This document shows positions 11,405 through 11,842 of a DNA stretch of 11,842 bases, one piece after another. A program made the translations under genes and the position numbers. The notes beneath the pieces were generated by a model, which did not search any database, was not told where the DNA came from, and saw nothing but the letters and a program-made list of their open reading frames with translations. The number at the start of each line of letters is the position of its first letter. The first letter of the stretch is position 1. This stretch comes from Candidatus Campbellbacteria bacterium CG10_big_fil_rev_8_21_14_0_10_35_52 (GTDB taxonomy: Bacteria > Patescibacteriota > Minisyncoccia > Phycocordibacterales > UBA2163), in the NCBI GenBank assembly GCA_002778715.1, contig PFAA01000053.1:1-11842 (forward strand), read 5' to 3'.

Positions 11405-11842
11405 CTACGGCGCTACCGCCTGCACGGTAATAGTGATTGATTTTTGCACAAAATCTGCGGACGCGTTCGGTGTGGTGAGCCGAAAGTCAAAATTTGCCGT
11501 CCCGCTTCCGGCGACGCTTGGGTCGGCAAGAACATAGGTCGCGCTGTCCGGCATAACATCCCACCGCGAGCCGGTGGTGGTTGAGAACTCGTGTTTGAAT
11601 ATATTGCTACCTATGGCGGACGCAAGTGTCCACGCTGTGCCGTTCGTTGCATCAGATGATTTGACATTAAACTTTGCCGTATCCCCGTTATTCTGCGCTG
11701 TTTGCGTGTAGCCGTTCCCGACAGTGCTTGACGCTATGCTCAATTCCACAAAACCGTATTCTATAGTCCCGCTACTAGTTATAGCAATTGAATATACTGC
11801 TCCACCAGCAGCGAGTGTAACTTGGGCGACGACATCAGCAGA
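11405..11842 (-). CDS. Small secreted W-x-L-like protein, 5'-truncated by window
   Basis: The frame is open to the window edge and gives 145 residues, beginning SADVVAQVTLAAGG; the signal peptide must lie outside. The GTG at 11749 is internal, not a start. The sequence aligns along its length with the frameshifted neighbour: TQTAQNNGDTAKFNVKSSDA, AWTLASAIGSNIFKHEFSTT, LTTPNASADFVQKSITITVQ. It is beta-rich, Ser/Thr-rich and has a W-x-L motif (AWTL). The DNA is more GC-rich than that of its paralog. It is likely an exported surface or filament subunit; this is an inference from composition and neighbours. It ends in TAG 10 nt before the inverted repeat of the GIY-YIG unit. Confidence 0.82.
   Translation of the reverse strand, partial: SADVVAQVTLAAGGAVYSIAITSSGTIEYGFVELSIASSTVGNGYTQTAQNNGDTAKFNVKSSDATNGTAWTLASAIGSNIFKHEFSTTTGSRWDVMPDSATYVLADPSVAGSGTANFDFRLTTPNASADFVQKSITITVQAVAP

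Overview
The window looks like a chromosomal segment of an uncultured bacterium of the Candidate Phyla Radiation (Patescibacteria, Parcubacteria-like). This is an inference. It rests on small dense genes, AT-rich spacers, start codons mostly without a Shine-Dalgarno sequence, a four-helix-bundle (23S rRNA intervening-sequence type) gene, a tiny URI-type GIY-YIG gene, a divergent short cold-shock protein, and long secreted Ig-like/cohesin/dockerin proteins with single membrane anchors. Stop usage fits the standard code: two well-supported genes end in TGA. Almost everything is on the minus strand; only the cold-shock gene is clearly on the plus strand.

Positions 1-3972 (read right to left) hold a housekeeping/proteostasis block. 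It contains a membrane-anchored HtrA-fold protein that has lost its catalytic triad, a 903-residue ClpB-type AAA+ unfoldase that also carries a ClpC-like IGF loop, and tRNA-Tyr(GUA) starting 8 nt after the clpB stop. A bidirectional hairpin terminator follows, plus an inverted copy of the last 20 nt of the tRNA.

Positions 3928-4970 hold a divergent regulatory region with two near-consensus back-to-back promoters and nested inverted repeats. It drives the HtrA-like gene leftward and a cold-shock-domain gene rightward. The cold-shock gene has a ~140 nt leader with an attenuator-like hairpin. It converges on a tandem-duplicated zinc-ribbon gene across a strong bidirectional terminator.

Positions 4970-5429 have no convincing gene but contain several RNA-like hairpins and a degenerate direct repeat.

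Positions 5430-9634 are a four-gene minus-strand operon. In order of transcription it encodes a secreted dockerin protein, a four-helix-bundle protein, a membrane-anchored cohesin protein, and a second larger membrane-anchored cohesin/Ig protein. The spacings are 30 nt, a 4-nt ATGA overlap and 1 nt. The simplest reading is a self-contained cohesin-dockerin surface assembly. A 7-bp satellite (consensus RGAATWT) occurs four times in this operon, forming start regions, signal peptides and a linker, and it flanks the four-helix-bundle gene as inverted arrays.

Positions 9787-11842 hold a second surface cluster: two tandem paralogous small secreted proteins carrying a W-x-L signature and a membrane-anchored Ig-like protein resembling WxL-interacting (DUF916-type) proteins. 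One paralog is broken at a poly-G7 tract in its signal peptide and would be restored by one extra G, so it is either a phase-variable switch or a sequence error. Between the paralogs lies a 285-bp unit with perfect 18-bp terminal inverted repeats enclosing a GIY-YIG nuclease gene that carries one in-frame TGA.
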